64,000 bases of DNA from contig NC_015152.1 in the NCBI RefSeq assembly GCF_000190435.1, positions 1 through 64,000 on the forward strand, in the 5' to 3' direction. The notes under the pieces are model-generated. The model did no database searches. It was not told the DNA's origin and saw only the letters and a program-made list of their open reading frames with translations. Positions within the stretch are counted from its first letter, which is position 1. Every line of letters starts with the position of its first letter. This stretch comes from Sphaerochaeta globosa str. Buddy (GTDB lineage: Bacteria; Spirochaetota; Spirochaetia; Sphaerochaetales; Sphaerochaetaceae). Position numbers and translations under genes: made by a program. This document shows positions 36,155 through 45,571 of the stretch, in pieces.

Positions 36155-37315
36155 ATGGCAAAGACGATTGCCCAGATCAACGAGAAGATCAAGGCAGGAA
36201 AGGCGGTGGTAGTTACTGCCGAAGCCTTCAAACGTATGGCGAAGGGAAAAGACCTCGCCGAGCTGGCCCAAGAAGTGGATGTGGTTACCACAGCCACCTT
36301 CGGCCCGATGTGCTCCTCTGGAGCGGTTATCAATCTCGGGCACTGGTCACCGGGCATCAGGATGGAGGAAATCTCCCTCAATGGAGTCAGCGCCTATGAA
36401 GGGCTTGCTGCGGTCGATACCTATATCGGGGCAACCAGCGAATCGAAGTTTGACCCTACCTATGGAGGGGCAAACGTAATCGAGGATCTCATCCGAGGCA
36501 AGGATGTACGCCTGCATGCCAGAGGAAAAGGGACCGACTGTTATCCTACCAAGGAAATCGATACGTGGATCAATAAAGAGACGGTAAACGAATTCTACCT
36601 TTTCAATCCCCGTAATGCGTACCAAAACTATGCAGCGGCCACCAACAGTACGAATCGCATCAAGTATACATACATGGGAAGCCTGCTGCCGCGCTATAGC
36701 AACATTACCTATTCAACCAGCGGTGAACTCAGTCCGTTGCTTAATGACCCGTATTTACGGACCATCGGGCTTGGAACCCGCATTTTCCTTGGTGGTACTG
36801 AGGGGTATGTGGTCTGGAATGGAACACAGTTCAATACCCGCCGTGAACGCAATGAATACGGTATTCCCAAACTCCCTGGAGCCACCTTGGCGGTAATCGG
36901 GGACGCAAAACAGATGTCCTCCGACTTCATCCGCTCCGCCTACTACGAAAAATATGGGGTTTCACTTTTCGTCGGAATAGGGATTCCCATTCCGGTGTTG
37001 GACGAGAAAATGGCAAAGTACTTGAGTATCACCAACGACCAGATTGAGACCTCCATTCTCGATTACGGTCAGGAAAACCATCCCGCTTTGGCTTCAACCA
37101 CCTACGCCCAGCTTGCCAGCGGAAGCGTAACCCTGCCCGATGGCAAAGAGGTCAAGACAGCTCCGCTCTCTTCCCTTGCCAAAGCCCGTGAGATTGCCGA
37201 GATGCTCTGCCAATGGATCCGTGATAAGAAATTCTTCCTTACCGAACCGGTGCAAATGCTGCCCAAAGACAGCTTTGTCAAACCCTTGGTACCTCGTGAA
37301 GGAGGTGAGAAATGA
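36155..37315 (+). CDS. L-aspartate semialdehyde sulfurtransferase (DUF39/HcyBio)
   Basis: This family (MA1821 of Methanosarcina) makes homocysteine by adding sulfide sulfur to aspartate semialdehyde, bypassing O-acyl-homoserine. The 386-residue protein has the family segments TATFGPMCSSGAVINLGHW with the conserved Cys, GGANVIEDLIRGKDV and GKGTDCYPTKE with a second Cys. GAGG precedes ATG 36155. The ATG of the NIL-ferredoxin gene overlaps its stop, and metH and metF follow, which strongly supports a methionine-biosynthesis role. Confidence 0.88.
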   Translation: MAKTIAQINEKIKAGKAVVVTAEAFKRMAKGKDLAELAQEVDVVTTATFGPMCSSGAVINLGHWSPGIRMEEISLNGVSAYEGLAAVDTYIGATSESKFDPTYGGANVIEDLIRGKDVRLHARGKGTDCYPTKEIDTWINKETVNEFYLFNPRNAYQNYAAATNSTNRIKYTYMGSLLPRYSNITYSTSGELSPLLNDPYLRTIGLGTRIFLGGTEGYVVWNGTQFNTRRERNEYGIPKLPGATLAVIGDAKQMSSDFIRSAYYEKYGVSLFVGIGIPIPVLDEKMAKYLSITNDQIETSILDYGQENHPALASTTYAQLASGSVTLPDGKEVKTAPLSSLAKAREIAEMLCQWIRDKKFFLTEPVQMLPKDSFVKPLVPREGGEK

Positions 37316-37725
37316 AACGACGATATGCCTTACGCTTCTCTCCCACCTTGGTTGAGCAGCCAATTGTCAGCAAACTTGCCCGAGCCTACGATGTGGACAT
37401 CAACATCCTCAATGCCGACGTTGCAAGCGGCAGGGGAGGCAAGCTCATCGTCGAACTATGCGGGACCGAACAGAACTTGGATTTGAGTGTCGTCTACCTT
37501 TCAGAGGTAGGTGTCATCGTCTCCGAGATGGTCAAGGAACTGCTTTTTCGTGAAGAGGGGTGCATTCATTGCGGAGCTTGTACCGCTGTATGCTCACCTA
37601 GGGCACTGAGTATGAACAAAGAAGCAAAGTTGGTGTTCGATGTCGCGTTGTGTGTTGTCTGTGGACTTTGCACCCAGGCGTGCCCACTCAGGCTTTTCGA
37701 GGTTTCCCACGAACGGGAAGCGTAG
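37312..37725 (+). CDS. NIL-domain ferredoxin, partner of aspartate semialdehyde sulfurtransferase
   Basis: The 137-residue protein joins an N-terminal NIL domain (about 1-75, RRYALRFSPTLVEQPIVSKLA) to a two-cluster 4Fe-4S ferredoxin (CIHCGACTAVC and CVVCGLCTQAC, each followed by a Cys-Pro or Cys-Ser-Pro type fourth ligand). In Methanosarcina the equivalent protein (MA1822) works with the DUF39 enzyme in homocysteine formation, supplying electrons. It overlaps the DUF39 gene by 4 nt (ATGA). Confidence 0.9.
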   Translation: MKRRYALRFSPTLVEQPIVSKLARAYDVDINILNADVASGRGGKLIVELCGTEQNLDLSVVYLSEVGVIVSEMVKELLFREEGCIHCGACTAVCSPRALSMNKEAKLVFDVALCVVCGLCTQACPLRLFEVSHEREA

Positions 37726-37805
37726 AATCGTAAGAATTAGCTAGGTCGTCAACGTTCTGGCGACCTGTGATTTGTGTGGATGAAATCGGGATATGATGTC
37801 CTAAT

Positions 37806-37822
37806 ACTACATTATGTGTAGT
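37806..37822. promoter_or_regulatory. Palindrome upstream of metH
   Basis: ACTACA-N5-TGTAGT is a perfect 17-bp inverted repeat in the 174-bp gap before metH. It is a likely operator for a methionine-related repressor or activator. No riboswitch consensus was recognised in the rest of the gap; a weak stem (AGGTCG/CGACCT, near 37742-37765) lies upstream. Confidence 0.5.
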
Positions 37823-37899
37823 AATTTTGAAAGCATATTCAGGTTTTAGGCAATCTTATACTCCTTGACCATGCATTGCCGTTGGAGGTAAAGACCGAG

Positions 37900-40800
37900 A
37901 TGAACCGAACAGAATACCTGAAGAGTCTTCTGTCACAGCGGATCGTACTGCTTGATGGGGCGATGGGAACCATGATTCAGAGTCAAGGTCTGGCAATCGA
38001 GGACTTCACCTTTGAGGGCCTCTCTGCCTATGGGTGCAATGAGGTGCTCAATCTTACCCGCGGTGAGATACTATTCTCCATCCACCAACAATACCTTGAG
38101 GCTGGATCCGACATTATCGAGACCAATACGTTCTGCGCAAATGCTTTCAATCTGGCTGAGTATGGACTGCAAGCCCACGTTCAAACCATTAATCAGGCTG
38201 CTTGTGAAATTGCCCGGGAAGCCGCAGCCGACTTCGAAGCCAACAATGAAGGATATGCTTTTGTCGCAGGCGTTCTTGGCCCGACCAACCGCTCGCTTTC
38301 CTTCTCGCCAAAAGTAGAGGACCCTGCCTATAGGCAGAGTGATTTTGCTGATTTTCATGCAATGTATCTCGAGCAAGCCCGTGTTCTGGTTCAAGCTGGT
38401 GTTGACCTGATTCTCATCGAAACTGTGTTTGACACCCTTGCCGCCAAGAGCGCCATCCTTGCCTGTCAGGATGCCATGAAGGAGGAGAACCGGAGCCTCC
38501 CGATCATGGTCAGCGTTACCTTCAGCGACCAAAGCCAAAGGACGCTCAGTGGTCAGACCCTCCAGGCCTTTGTGACCAGTCTCAGCTCCTTCGACTTGTT
38601 CAGTCTGGGACTGAACTGTTCCACAGGACCGGATGAAATGCTTCCCCTCATAGAACAGCTGGATGCTCTATGCCCCTTCTTTGTCTCAGCGCACCCGAAT
38701 GCAGGGTTCCCTGATAAGGAAGGGGCCTACGCCCTTTCAGCTGAGGGTATGGCAGCCCAGCTCGCTCGAGCGATTAAGGAGCAGCAGCTAAATATTCTGG
38801 GTGGATGCTGTGGAACCACCCCTGCCCATATCGCCGCTCTCAAGGCTGCAACCTCACAGGCAAAGGGCAGGATCAAACCCCAAGAAAACCAGAATCTGAA
38901 ACTAAGCGGCCTCGATGACATATCCATCGATGAACACTCCTTGCTGGTAATCGGGGAGCGCACCAACGTTGCCGGGTCTCGAAAATTCGCCCGTCTCATC
39001 AAGGAAGGGAAATGGGAAGAGGCACTAGCCATCGCCCGTGAACAGGTCAAAGAGGGAGCCCAGGTGCTGGACATCTGTATGGATGCCTCCATGCTCGATG
39101 CAAAAATCAGCATGCGATCCTTTCTGCGCCACATTGCCGGCGACCCTTCGGTGAGCAAGGCGGCGATAATGATCGATTCCTCCGATTGGTCGGTTATTGA
39201 GGCGGCCCTTGGGGAAGTACAAGGCAGGGGCATCGTCAACTCCATCAGCCTCAAGGAAGGAGAACAAATCTTCATCCAGCATGCCAAGCAGGTCTCTTCG
39301 TATGGACATGCCATGGTGGTCATGCTTTTTGATGAAGAGGGACAGGCTGCCACGTTTGAACGAAAAATGGCTATAGCAAAGCGAAGTTTCGAGTTGCTTA
39401 CCGCTTCGGGAATCAAGGAACAGGACATTATTTTCGATGCGAATGTATTGTCCATTGCGACCGGTATTGAGGAGCATGACACCTATGCCCGTGATTTCAT
39501 TCTCGCGACCCGGGCTCTGAAGAAGCTCTATCCTTTGTGCCATACCAGCGGAGGGGTGAGCAATCTTAGCTTTTCCTTTAGGGGCAATGATGCGATTCGA
39601 ACAGCGATGCACGCTGTTTTTCTCTCACTTGCAGAGCTGGATATGGCGATCATCAATCCCTCCTCACTCATTGCATTCGAGAGCTTGGATGAAAAGACAC
39701 GCACCATCATCCAGAAAGCCCTTCTTGCCGAGGATGGGGATTTGTCCACTATCCGGGCCAACCTCATCGCCTTAGCCCTCGAAATGCAGGAGGATGAGAA
39801 GCCGCAGCTGCAGAAAGCTGACCGCAGGGAGCGAAGTGCTTCCCAGCGGCTCTTTGATGCCATTCTTGCTGGAGACCACGCATACTTAGAGCCAGACTTG
39901 AAAGAGCTGGAGGGGGAGAACCCCCTGACCCTGGTAGAAGGAACGCTGATGGATGGTATGAAGGAAGTAGGTCGGCTCTTTGGTTTGGGCAAGCTGTTTC
40001 TTCCTCAAGTGGTACGTAGTGCTCGGACAATGAAGCTAGCAGTCGATATCCTCCAACCGAGGATTACTGAGTATTTGGAACTGAATACCAACGAAACAGG
40101 TAGTCAAAAGAAACCTGTTGCGGTGATGGCAACGGTCAAGGGCGATGTGCATGATATCGGCAAGAACATTGTTAATTTGATTCTTCGTTGCAACGGCTTT
40201 GAGGTGATCGACCTGGGAGTCATGGTTCCCCCTGAAGCTATTTGGGAAGCGGCCATCCGCCATAAGGCTGACTTGGTCGGATTGAGCGGCCTTATCACTC
40301 CTTCGCTGAAGGAGATGGAAACGGTTATCAAACTGTTTGAGAAAAAGGGTTCCTCCCTTCCCATTTTTGTAGGGGGTGCTACCACCAGCGAAATCCATAC
40401 GGCAGTCAAACTCTCTGTGCTTTACTCGGAGGCCGTCATCCAGACCAAGGATGCATCCGCCATGGCCTTGGCTGCCAAGCAGGTGGTGGGGCCGCAAAGC
40501 CTAGCCTATAAGAATGAGGTAAGAACTACGTATCAGCAGCTCAGGAAGGACCATGAGCTTCCTCTCAAGGAAAAAACCACTTCCGGGTATGAGCAGGCAT
40601 TGATCCAGAGTAAGCAGAAGCAACAGGGCAGCAAAGCAGCCTCCTACGGGGTGTTTACCAAGACTGACTTTTGCCTGAAGGATCTTAGTGCCCACATCAA
40701 TTGGCGCATGTACTGTTCTGCCTGGAAGGTGCCGTTTGAAAGCCAGGAAGGAAGAAACCTTATAGAGGAGGCGAAAGAGCTTCTTGATAAGCCGGAGATT

Positions 40801-41415
40801 TGTGCACTCTTTGAACATGGATGCAGCATTGTCTATGGTCTGTTTCCCGCTTCAAGCGATCGGCTGGAGGTACGCGTTGGACAACGATCGTTCTATTTCC
40901 TGCGTGATGAGCTGAGCGGCCTATGCCTAGCCGATATGATTGCCACAGACGATACCGTCGGCTTGTTTGTGTCCACCTCTTCGCTTGCTCTAGCTCCCTA
41001 TTTGGAACAGCTTCAAGCTGAGGGTAATACCATGCAGCTATTTTCACTGAAGCTTTTGGGCGACCGCCTTGCCGAAGTGTTGGCCCAAACTGCAGAGAAT
41101 CTACTGAAACAGGCCTGGGAAGCCGACGAACTCTCGTTCATCCGACCTGCTCCGGGCTACCCCTCTTGGAACGACCACAGTGAGAAACAAACGCTATTCT
41201 CTCTCTTGGATGCTACCCAGAACATCGGCGTCCGGCTGACTGAAAGCTTCGCCATGGATCCCCCCTCATCGGTGTGTGGTATGCTTATCGGAGGAGAGAA
41301 CCTGCGGTATTTTGGTCTGAAGCAAGTCAGTGAAGAGCAGTATAGCCTGTATGCAAAACGGAAAGGGGTATCAGCTCAGATGCTTGCCACACTGCTCAGT
41401 GGTATGGAATACTGA
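37900..41415 (+). CDS. metH: Cobalamin-dependent methionine synthase
   Basis: MetH transfers a methyl group from methyl-THF to homocysteine through B12. The 1171-residue protein has all four modules: homocysteine/zinc domain (about 1-310, ending GGCCGTT), pterin-binding domain (about 340-600, GERTNVAGSRKFARLI), B12 domain with the lower-ligand His in GDVHDIGKNIV, and a C-terminal AdoMet reactivation domain with RPAPGYPSWNDH. ATG 37900 follows GGAGG; a TTG at 37876 is in frame but unlikely. It needs B12, which also explains the cobalamin riboswitch elsewhere in the window. Confidence 0.96.
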   Translation: MNRTEYLKSLLSQRIVLLDGAMGTMIQSQGLAIEDFTFEGLSAYGCNEVLNLTRGEILFSIHQQYLEAGSDIIETNTFCANAFNLAEYGLQAHVQTINQAACEIAREAAADFEANNEGYAFVAGVLGPTNRSLSFSPKVEDPAYRQSDFADFHAMYLEQARVLVQAGVDLILIETVFDTLAAKSAILACQDAMKEENRSLPIMVSVTFSDQSQRTLSGQTLQAFVTSLSSFDLFSLGLNCSTGPDEMLPLIEQLDALCPFFVSAHPNAGFPDKEGAYALSAEGMAAQLARAIKEQQLNILGGCCGTTPAHIAALKAATSQAKGRIKPQENQNLKLSGLDDISIDEHSLLVIGERTNVAGSRKFARLIKEGKWEEALAIAREQVKEGAQVLDICMDASMLDAKISMRSFLRHIAGDPSVSKAAIMIDSSDWSVIEAALGEVQGRGIVNSISLKEGEQIFIQHAKQVSSYGHAMVVMLFDEEGQAATFERKMAIAKRSFELLTASGIKEQDIIFDANVLSIATGIEEHDTYARDFILATRALKKLYPLCHTSGGVSNLSFSFRGNDAIRTAMHAVFLSLAELDMAIINPSSLIAFESLDEKTRTIIQKALLAEDGDLSTIRANLIALALEMQEDEKPQLQKADRRERSASQRLFDAILAGDHAYLEPDLKELEGENPLTLVEGTLMDGMKEVGRLFGLGKLFLPQVVRSARTMKLAVDILQPRITEYLELNTNETGSQKKPVAVMATVKGDVHDIGKNIVNLILRCNGFEVIDLGVMVPPEAIWEAAIRHKADLVGLSGLITPSLKEMETVIKLFEKKGSSLPIFVGGATTSEIHTAVKLSVLYSEAVIQTKDASAMALAAKQVVGPQSLAYKNEVRTTYQQLRKDHELPLKEKTTSGYEQALIQSKQKQQGSKAASYGVFTKTDFCLKDLSAHINWRMYCSAWKVPFESQEGRNLIEEAKELLDKPEICALFEHGCSIVYGLFPASSDRLEVRVGQRSFYFLRDELSGLCLADMIATDDTVGLFVSTSSLALAPYLEQLQAEGNTMQLFSLKLLGDRLAEVLAQTAENLLKQAWEADELSFIRPAPGYPSWNDHSEKQTLFSLLDATQNIGVRLTESFAMDPPSSVCGMLIGGENLRYFGLKQVSEEQYSLYAKRKGVSAQMLATLLSGMEY

Positions 41416-41419
41416 TCGT

Positions 41420-42373
41420 ATGCAAGTAATCGACATACTCCAAGAAGCAAAACGGCCTCTTTTCACGTTTGAGCTCGTGCCGCCCCTAAAGGGTGGTGAT
41501 GCCCAGACGCTGCTCGAAACGGTACGCCAGCTCTCGCTCTTTGAGCCTGCCTACATCAATGTCACCAACCATCAGCAGGAAGTGGTCTACCTCGAGCGGG
41601 GCGACGGCCTTTTGGAGCGCCGGACTGTGAGAAAGAGACCGGGGACCATCGCCCTTTCGGCTTTGATCCAATACACGTTCAACATTCCGGTGGTAGCCCA
41701 CCTGATCTGCGGGGGTATGGACCGTGACGAGCTTGAGGATGCCTTAGTCGAGCTCAACTTTCTGGGAATCGAGAATATTCTTGCCCTTCGCGGCGATCCT
41801 CCCAATGCGGAGAAACGGTTTGTCCCGGTCAAGGGCGGCTATGAACACTCCAGCGAATTGGTTACCCAAATCATTAGCTTGAACAAAGGGAACTATTTGG
41901 ACCAGTCTCTTGAGAATGCCCAGAAGACTCATTTCTGTGTAGGGGTGGCGGGCTATCCGGAGAAGCATGCAGAGGCTCCAAACCTGGAAAATGATTTGGC
42001 GATGCTCAAACATAAGGTGGATTGAGGTGCCCAATACATTGTTACGCAAATGTTCTTCGACAACACTGTCTATTACCGTTTTGTAGAGGACTGCAGAAAA
42101 GCCGGCATAACCGTTCCCATCATTCCCGGTCTCAAGCCGATCGGCAGCAAACGTGACTTGGCTACCATCCCCCAGACTTTCCATGTCGATATGCCCTCAG
42201 AGTTGGTCGAATTGCTCTCCAAGGCAACCAAGCTCTCGGAGATTCGCGAGATCGGAGTGCACTGGTGCTCTCTTCAAACCAAGGATTTGCTTGCACATGG
42301 AGTACCCGGAGTACATTTCTATACCCTGGGAAAGGCCGATTCGGTAGCAAACGTAGTTCGTTCCTGCTATTAG
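41420..42373 (+). pseudogene. metF: 5,10-methylenetetrahydrofolate reductase split by in-frame TGA
   Basis: MetF reduces methylene-THF to methyl-THF for MetH. Read across one TGA (42023-42025, codon 202 of 317), the frame gives a full-length MetF: FTFELVPPLKGGD, LALRGDPP, and after the TGA GAQYIVTQMFFDN and IIPGLKPI. The stop sits just before the GAQ segment, where relatives usually have Ala. There is no shift of frame and no other stop. It follows metH by 4 nt. It could be a nonsense mutation, a sequencing error or recoding. A selenocysteine reading is only weakly supported. Confidence 0.85.
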
Positions 42374-43038
42374 CGGCTTCGTACTATCCCGATTTTCGGA
42401 CAGCGTTCGACTTCCGGGCATTTGCTGCAAAACGGGCTGACCGGGGTGCAGATGAGTTGTCCATACCGTACCAAGAGTTCATTGAGTGGTATCCAGAATC
42501 TTCTGGGCATGACGAGTTGCAGCGCTTGCTCTGTCTGTTCGGGAGTTTTTGTCTCCACCCAACCAAGGCGGTTGGCAATCTGATGAACATGACAGTCTAC
42601 GCAGATGGCATCAATTTGGTAGCCCAGGTTCAGGGTGAGGTTTGCAGTCTTGATGCCCACTCCCGGAAGGGTAAGCAATTCCGCCTGGGTATCCGGAACG
42701 TTTGCGTTGTATCTGCTGATCAAGATTTCAGAAATCAATCGGATATTCTTAGCTTTGGTCTTGTAGAACCCTGCAGGGTAGATGGCTTTCTGGATGGCTT
42801 CTTCTGCGAGGGAAACCATGGCATACGGGTCTTTGGCAAGCCTGAAGAGCCGCTCGCTTGCAATAAGGGTTACCTCATCCTTGGTTCTTAAGGAGATGAG
42901 GGTGGCTATAAGCACCTTATAGGGGTCGTTCTCTCGTTCAGCAATTATCGATACTGAAGGAAGTATGTGGCCTTCGGCCTCGATGGTGCTTCTGAATCGA
43001 TGAAATAGGGTATCCCAATACTGTTCATCCATGCTCAT
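42370..43038 (-). CDS. nth: Endonuclease III (DNA glycosylase/AP lyase)
   Basis: Nth removes oxidised pyrimidines and nicks abasic sites. The 222-residue protein has the helix-hairpin-helix LPGVGIKTAN with the catalytic Lys, the catalytic Asp in CVDCHVHQIANRLG, and the C-terminal 4Fe-4S motif C-x6-C-x2-C-x5-C (CTPVSPFCSKCPEVERC). All key residues are present. It is convergent with metF, overlapping by 4 nt. Confidence 0.95.
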   Translation of the reverse strand: MSMDEQYWDTLFHRFRSTIEAEGHILPSVSIIAERENDPYKVLIATLISLRTKDEVTLIASERLFRLAKDPYAMVSLAEEAIQKAIYPAGFYKTKAKNIRLISEILISRYNANVPDTQAELLTLPGVGIKTANLTLNLGYQIDAICVDCHVHQIANRLGWVETKTPEQTEQALQLVMPRRFWIPLNELLVRYGQLICTPVSPFCSKCPEVERCPKIGIVRSR

Positions 43039-43075
43039 TCTGGTACCATGCTATGACAAAAAAAGCAACGCTCCC

Positions 43076-43104
43076 TTGACCTTTTTAAGGTTACGTTCTA
43101 GCGT
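43076..43104 (+). promoter_or_regulatory. Promoter of the DAHP synthase fusion, predicted leaderless
   Basis: TTGACC (43076-43081), 17 nt, TAGCGT (43099-43104), then six bases to the ATG at 43111. No Shine-Dalgarno is visible before the start codon. Confidence 0.55.
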
Positions 43105-43110
43105 ATTTTC

Positions 43111-45021
43111 ATGATAATCGTATTGAAGAAACAAATCAGCGAAATGCAGAAAGAATCCATCAGGTCCTTTCTGGTTGAGAAGGGCTACACCGTCAAGGAA
43201 ATCGTTGGACAGGAAGAGACTGTCTTCGGTGCGGTCGGGCAGAGTACACTCGACATCCGTGAAGTTGAGTTGCTTGAGGGGGTAGCGAATGTCGTTCCCA
43301 TCAGCAAGCCCTACAAGCTAGCCTCCCGTGAGCTGAAAAAAGAGGATACCATAGTAACCGTCGGCAAGGTGAAGATTGGTGGCAATCGAATTGCCATTAT
43401 TGCCGGTCCTTGTGCCGTTGAGTCACGTGAACAGATTATGACCATTGCTGCCTCAGTACGGGAAGCCGGGGCTGTAATCCTGCGTGGTGGTGCCTTCAAG
43501 CCCCGTACCAGTCCCTACGCCTTCCAGGGCTTGGGTGAAGAGGGCTTGCGGTATCTCAAGGAAGCAGGTGAGAAATACGGCATGCCGGTAACCACCGAAA
43601 TCGTCAACCCTTCCGACGCTCCCATGATGACCAAATATATCGATATGTTCCAAATCGGTGCAAGGAACATGCAGAATTTTGAACTGTTGAAGGCTGTCGG
43701 AAAAACAGGCATGCCGGTCCTGCTCAAGCGCGGCCTGTGTGCCACGATTGAGGAATGGTTGATGGCAGCCGAATACCTGATGGCTAGCGGTACCGACCAG
43801 ATTGTGCTCTGTGAACGGGGCATCCGAACCTACGAGAGGGCGACCCGTAATACGTTGGATATCTCAGCCATCCCGGTGGTGCAGAAGATGACTCACCTAC
43901 CGGTTATCGGCGATCCCAGCCATGCCACGGGCCTACGGGACTTGGTAAGTCCGATGAGCTTGGCCCTGATTGCCAGCGGAGCTTCCGGTCTGATCGTCGA
44001 GGTACACAATAATCCCGAAAAAGCCTTCAGTGACGGACCTCAGTCGCTGTATCCCTCCCAGTTTGAAAAGTTGATGCGGGACCTTCAGGCCCTCAGTGCC
44101 GTAGTCGGTAAATCCTTGGAACGTATTCCCCGCATGCTTTCAGCCGCACTGTCCGTCAAGACGGAAGCCTCCGTTGCAACCGACCGACTGGTGGTTGCTT
44201 TCCAGGGAGAGCGGGGTGCCTACAGCGAGCTTGCCATACGCAGGGCATTTGATGAGTCTACGGATGTGCTTCCCTGCAAATCCTTTTCCGATGTGTTCGA
44301 AGCGGTGCTGCAAGGCAAAGTCGCCTATGGGATGATTCCCTTGGAAAACACCTTGGGAGGAACCATTTATGAGAATTTGGACCTGCTTGACCGCCATCAG
44401 GCTGTTCAGGTGGTGGGCGAACAGCAGATTCGGATCATCCATAATCTCATCGGCCTCCCCGGCTCGAAGAAGGAGAGCCTTCGCGAAGTCTACTCCCATC
44501 CCCAAGGCCTTGCCCAGTGTACTGAATATCTCAACCATGAAATCTCCTATGCCCAGGCTATTCCTTTCTTTGATACCGCTGGAGCGGTTGCCTATGTAAA
44601 AGAGACAAAAGATCCCACCAAAGCCGCCATTGCAGGAGCTCCTGCTGCAAAAGTGTATGGGATGGAGATTCTGGCAGAGGGAATTGAGAGCAACCCCCGC
44701 AACTACACCCGCTTCTACATTATTTGCCGAGAGGAGCGCAGTGCCGTTTATCGTTCTTCTGCCCCCGTCAACCGTGCCTCGCTCCGATTCACCGTTCCCG
44801 ATCGCCCCGGTTCCTTATTCTCCGCACTGCTGGTATTGACCAAGCACGGCCTGAACATGAAGAAACTGGAAAGCCGTCCGATTCCGGGTAAGCCATGGGA
44901 GTATTCGTTCTTCGTGGAGACTGAACTCGGAGAGACCGGTGCATTTGAGGTGGCATTGGCCGAACTCTCGGAGCTCTGTTTGTCGGTACGGGTGCTTGGG
45001 ACGTTTACGTCCAACTTGTAA
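43111..45021 (+). CDS. Fused DAHP synthase - prephenate dehydratase (with ACT domain)
   Basis: The 636-residue protein joins the first enzyme of aromatic synthesis to the phenylalanine-branch dehydratase. Residues 1-70 form a ferredoxin-like regulatory domain and about 90-345 a type I-beta DAHP synthase ([38 protein letters not shown]). About 363-545 is prephenate dehydratase ([10 protein letters not shown], catalytic NYTRF), and about 555-636 an ACT domain with [12 protein letters not shown] for phenylalanine sensing. No chorismate mutase domain is included. Fusion predicts direct feedback of Phe on pathway entry. Confidence 0.93.
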   Translation: MIIVLKKQISEMQKESIRSFLVEKGYTVKEIVGQEETVFGAVGQSTLDIREVELLEGVANVVPISKPYKLASRELKKEDTIVTVGKVKIGGNRIAIIAGPCAVESREQIMTIAASVREAGAVILRGGAFKPRTSPYAFQGLGEEGLRYLKEAGEKYGMPVTTEIVNPSDAPMMTKYIDMFQIGARNMQNFELLKAVGKTGMPVLLKRGLCATIEEWLMAAEYLMASGTDQIVLCERGIRTYERATRNTLDISAIPVVQKMTHLPVIGDPSHATGLRDLVSPMSLALIASGASGLIVEVHNNPEKAFSDGPQSLYPSQFEKLMRDLQALSAVVGKSLERIPRMLSAALSVKTEASVATDRLVVAFQGERGAYSELAIRRAFDESTDVLPCKSFSDVFEAVLQGKVAYGMIPLENTLGGTIYENLDLLDRHQAVQVVGEQQIRIIHNLIGLPGSKKESLREVYSHPQGLAQCTEYLNHEISYAQAIPFFDTAGAVAYVKETKDPTKAAIAGAPAAKVYGMEILAEGIESNPRNYTRFYIICREERSAVYRSSAPVNRASLRFTVPDRPGSLFSALLVLTKHGLNMKKLESRPIPGKPWEYSFFVETELGETGAFEVALAELSELCLSVRVLGTFTSNL

Positions 45022-45022
45022 C

Positions 45023-45565
45023 ATGGGAAGGCGCTCTACCTTCATTCCCCGATGTCTGGTCATGGGGGTGCTGCTACAAAATCCGGCTCTGCTTGAGCCG
45101 GTAACTTCCCGTCTAGAGTCCCTGTATGGTCCGATTCTGTATATCAGCCCGCTAGGCTTGTTCACCTTTACCGATTACTACGACAAAGAGATGGGGACCA
45201 AGCCCTATCGGTGTTACCTACGTTTCAAGACGTTGGTCGATCCGGCAAGGTTGAGTGCGATCAAGATAGAGACCAACGCACTTGAGGAGCTGTATCGGGT
45301 TGATGAAGGTCGTCGTGTGAATCTCGATCCTGGGTTGCTCTCCCTGGAGAATCTCATACTTGCAACCACCAAGAATCGATCGCATCGCATTCCCCTTATG
45401 GACGGCATATATGCCGAGTTGACGCTGCAGTATGAGAACAGCGGGTTCCACGGATTCAGTTGGACCTATGCCGATTATCAGAGTGAGGACGTGAAGCATC
45501 TGTTTGTCCTGTTCAGGAAAGCCTACCATGAGCAGCTGAAGCAGGAAGGCTATCTTCGCCCCTAA
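45023..45565 (+). CDS. DUF4416 family protein
   Basis: A 180-residue protein of the DUF4416 type, seen in spirochaetes and some delta-proteobacteria. Visible features include YGPILYISPLGLFTFTDYYDKEMG, NLDPGLLSLENLILATTKNRSHRIPL and ELTLQYENSGF. Function is unknown. ATG 45023 lies one base after the stop of the fused DAHP synthase gene, so translation is coupled. No membrane segment or metal motif is seen. Confidence 0.8.
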   Translation: MGRRSTFIPRCLVMGVLLQNPALLEPVTSRLESLYGPILYISPLGLFTFTDYYDKEMGTKPYRCYLRFKTLVDPARLSAIKIETNALEELYRVDEGRRVNLDPGLLSLENLILATTKNRSHRIPLMDGIYAELTLQYENSGFHGFSWTYADYQSEDVKHLFVLFRKAYHEQLKQEGYLRP

Positions 45566-45571
45566 GGTAGT

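Noticed and set aside
42023..42053. Selenocysteine insertion as the firm explanation of the metF TGA
   Set aside because: The downstream stem is only 5 bp, close to the TGA and lacks a GGU-type loop; no Sec genes are visible in this window. Kept only as an option.
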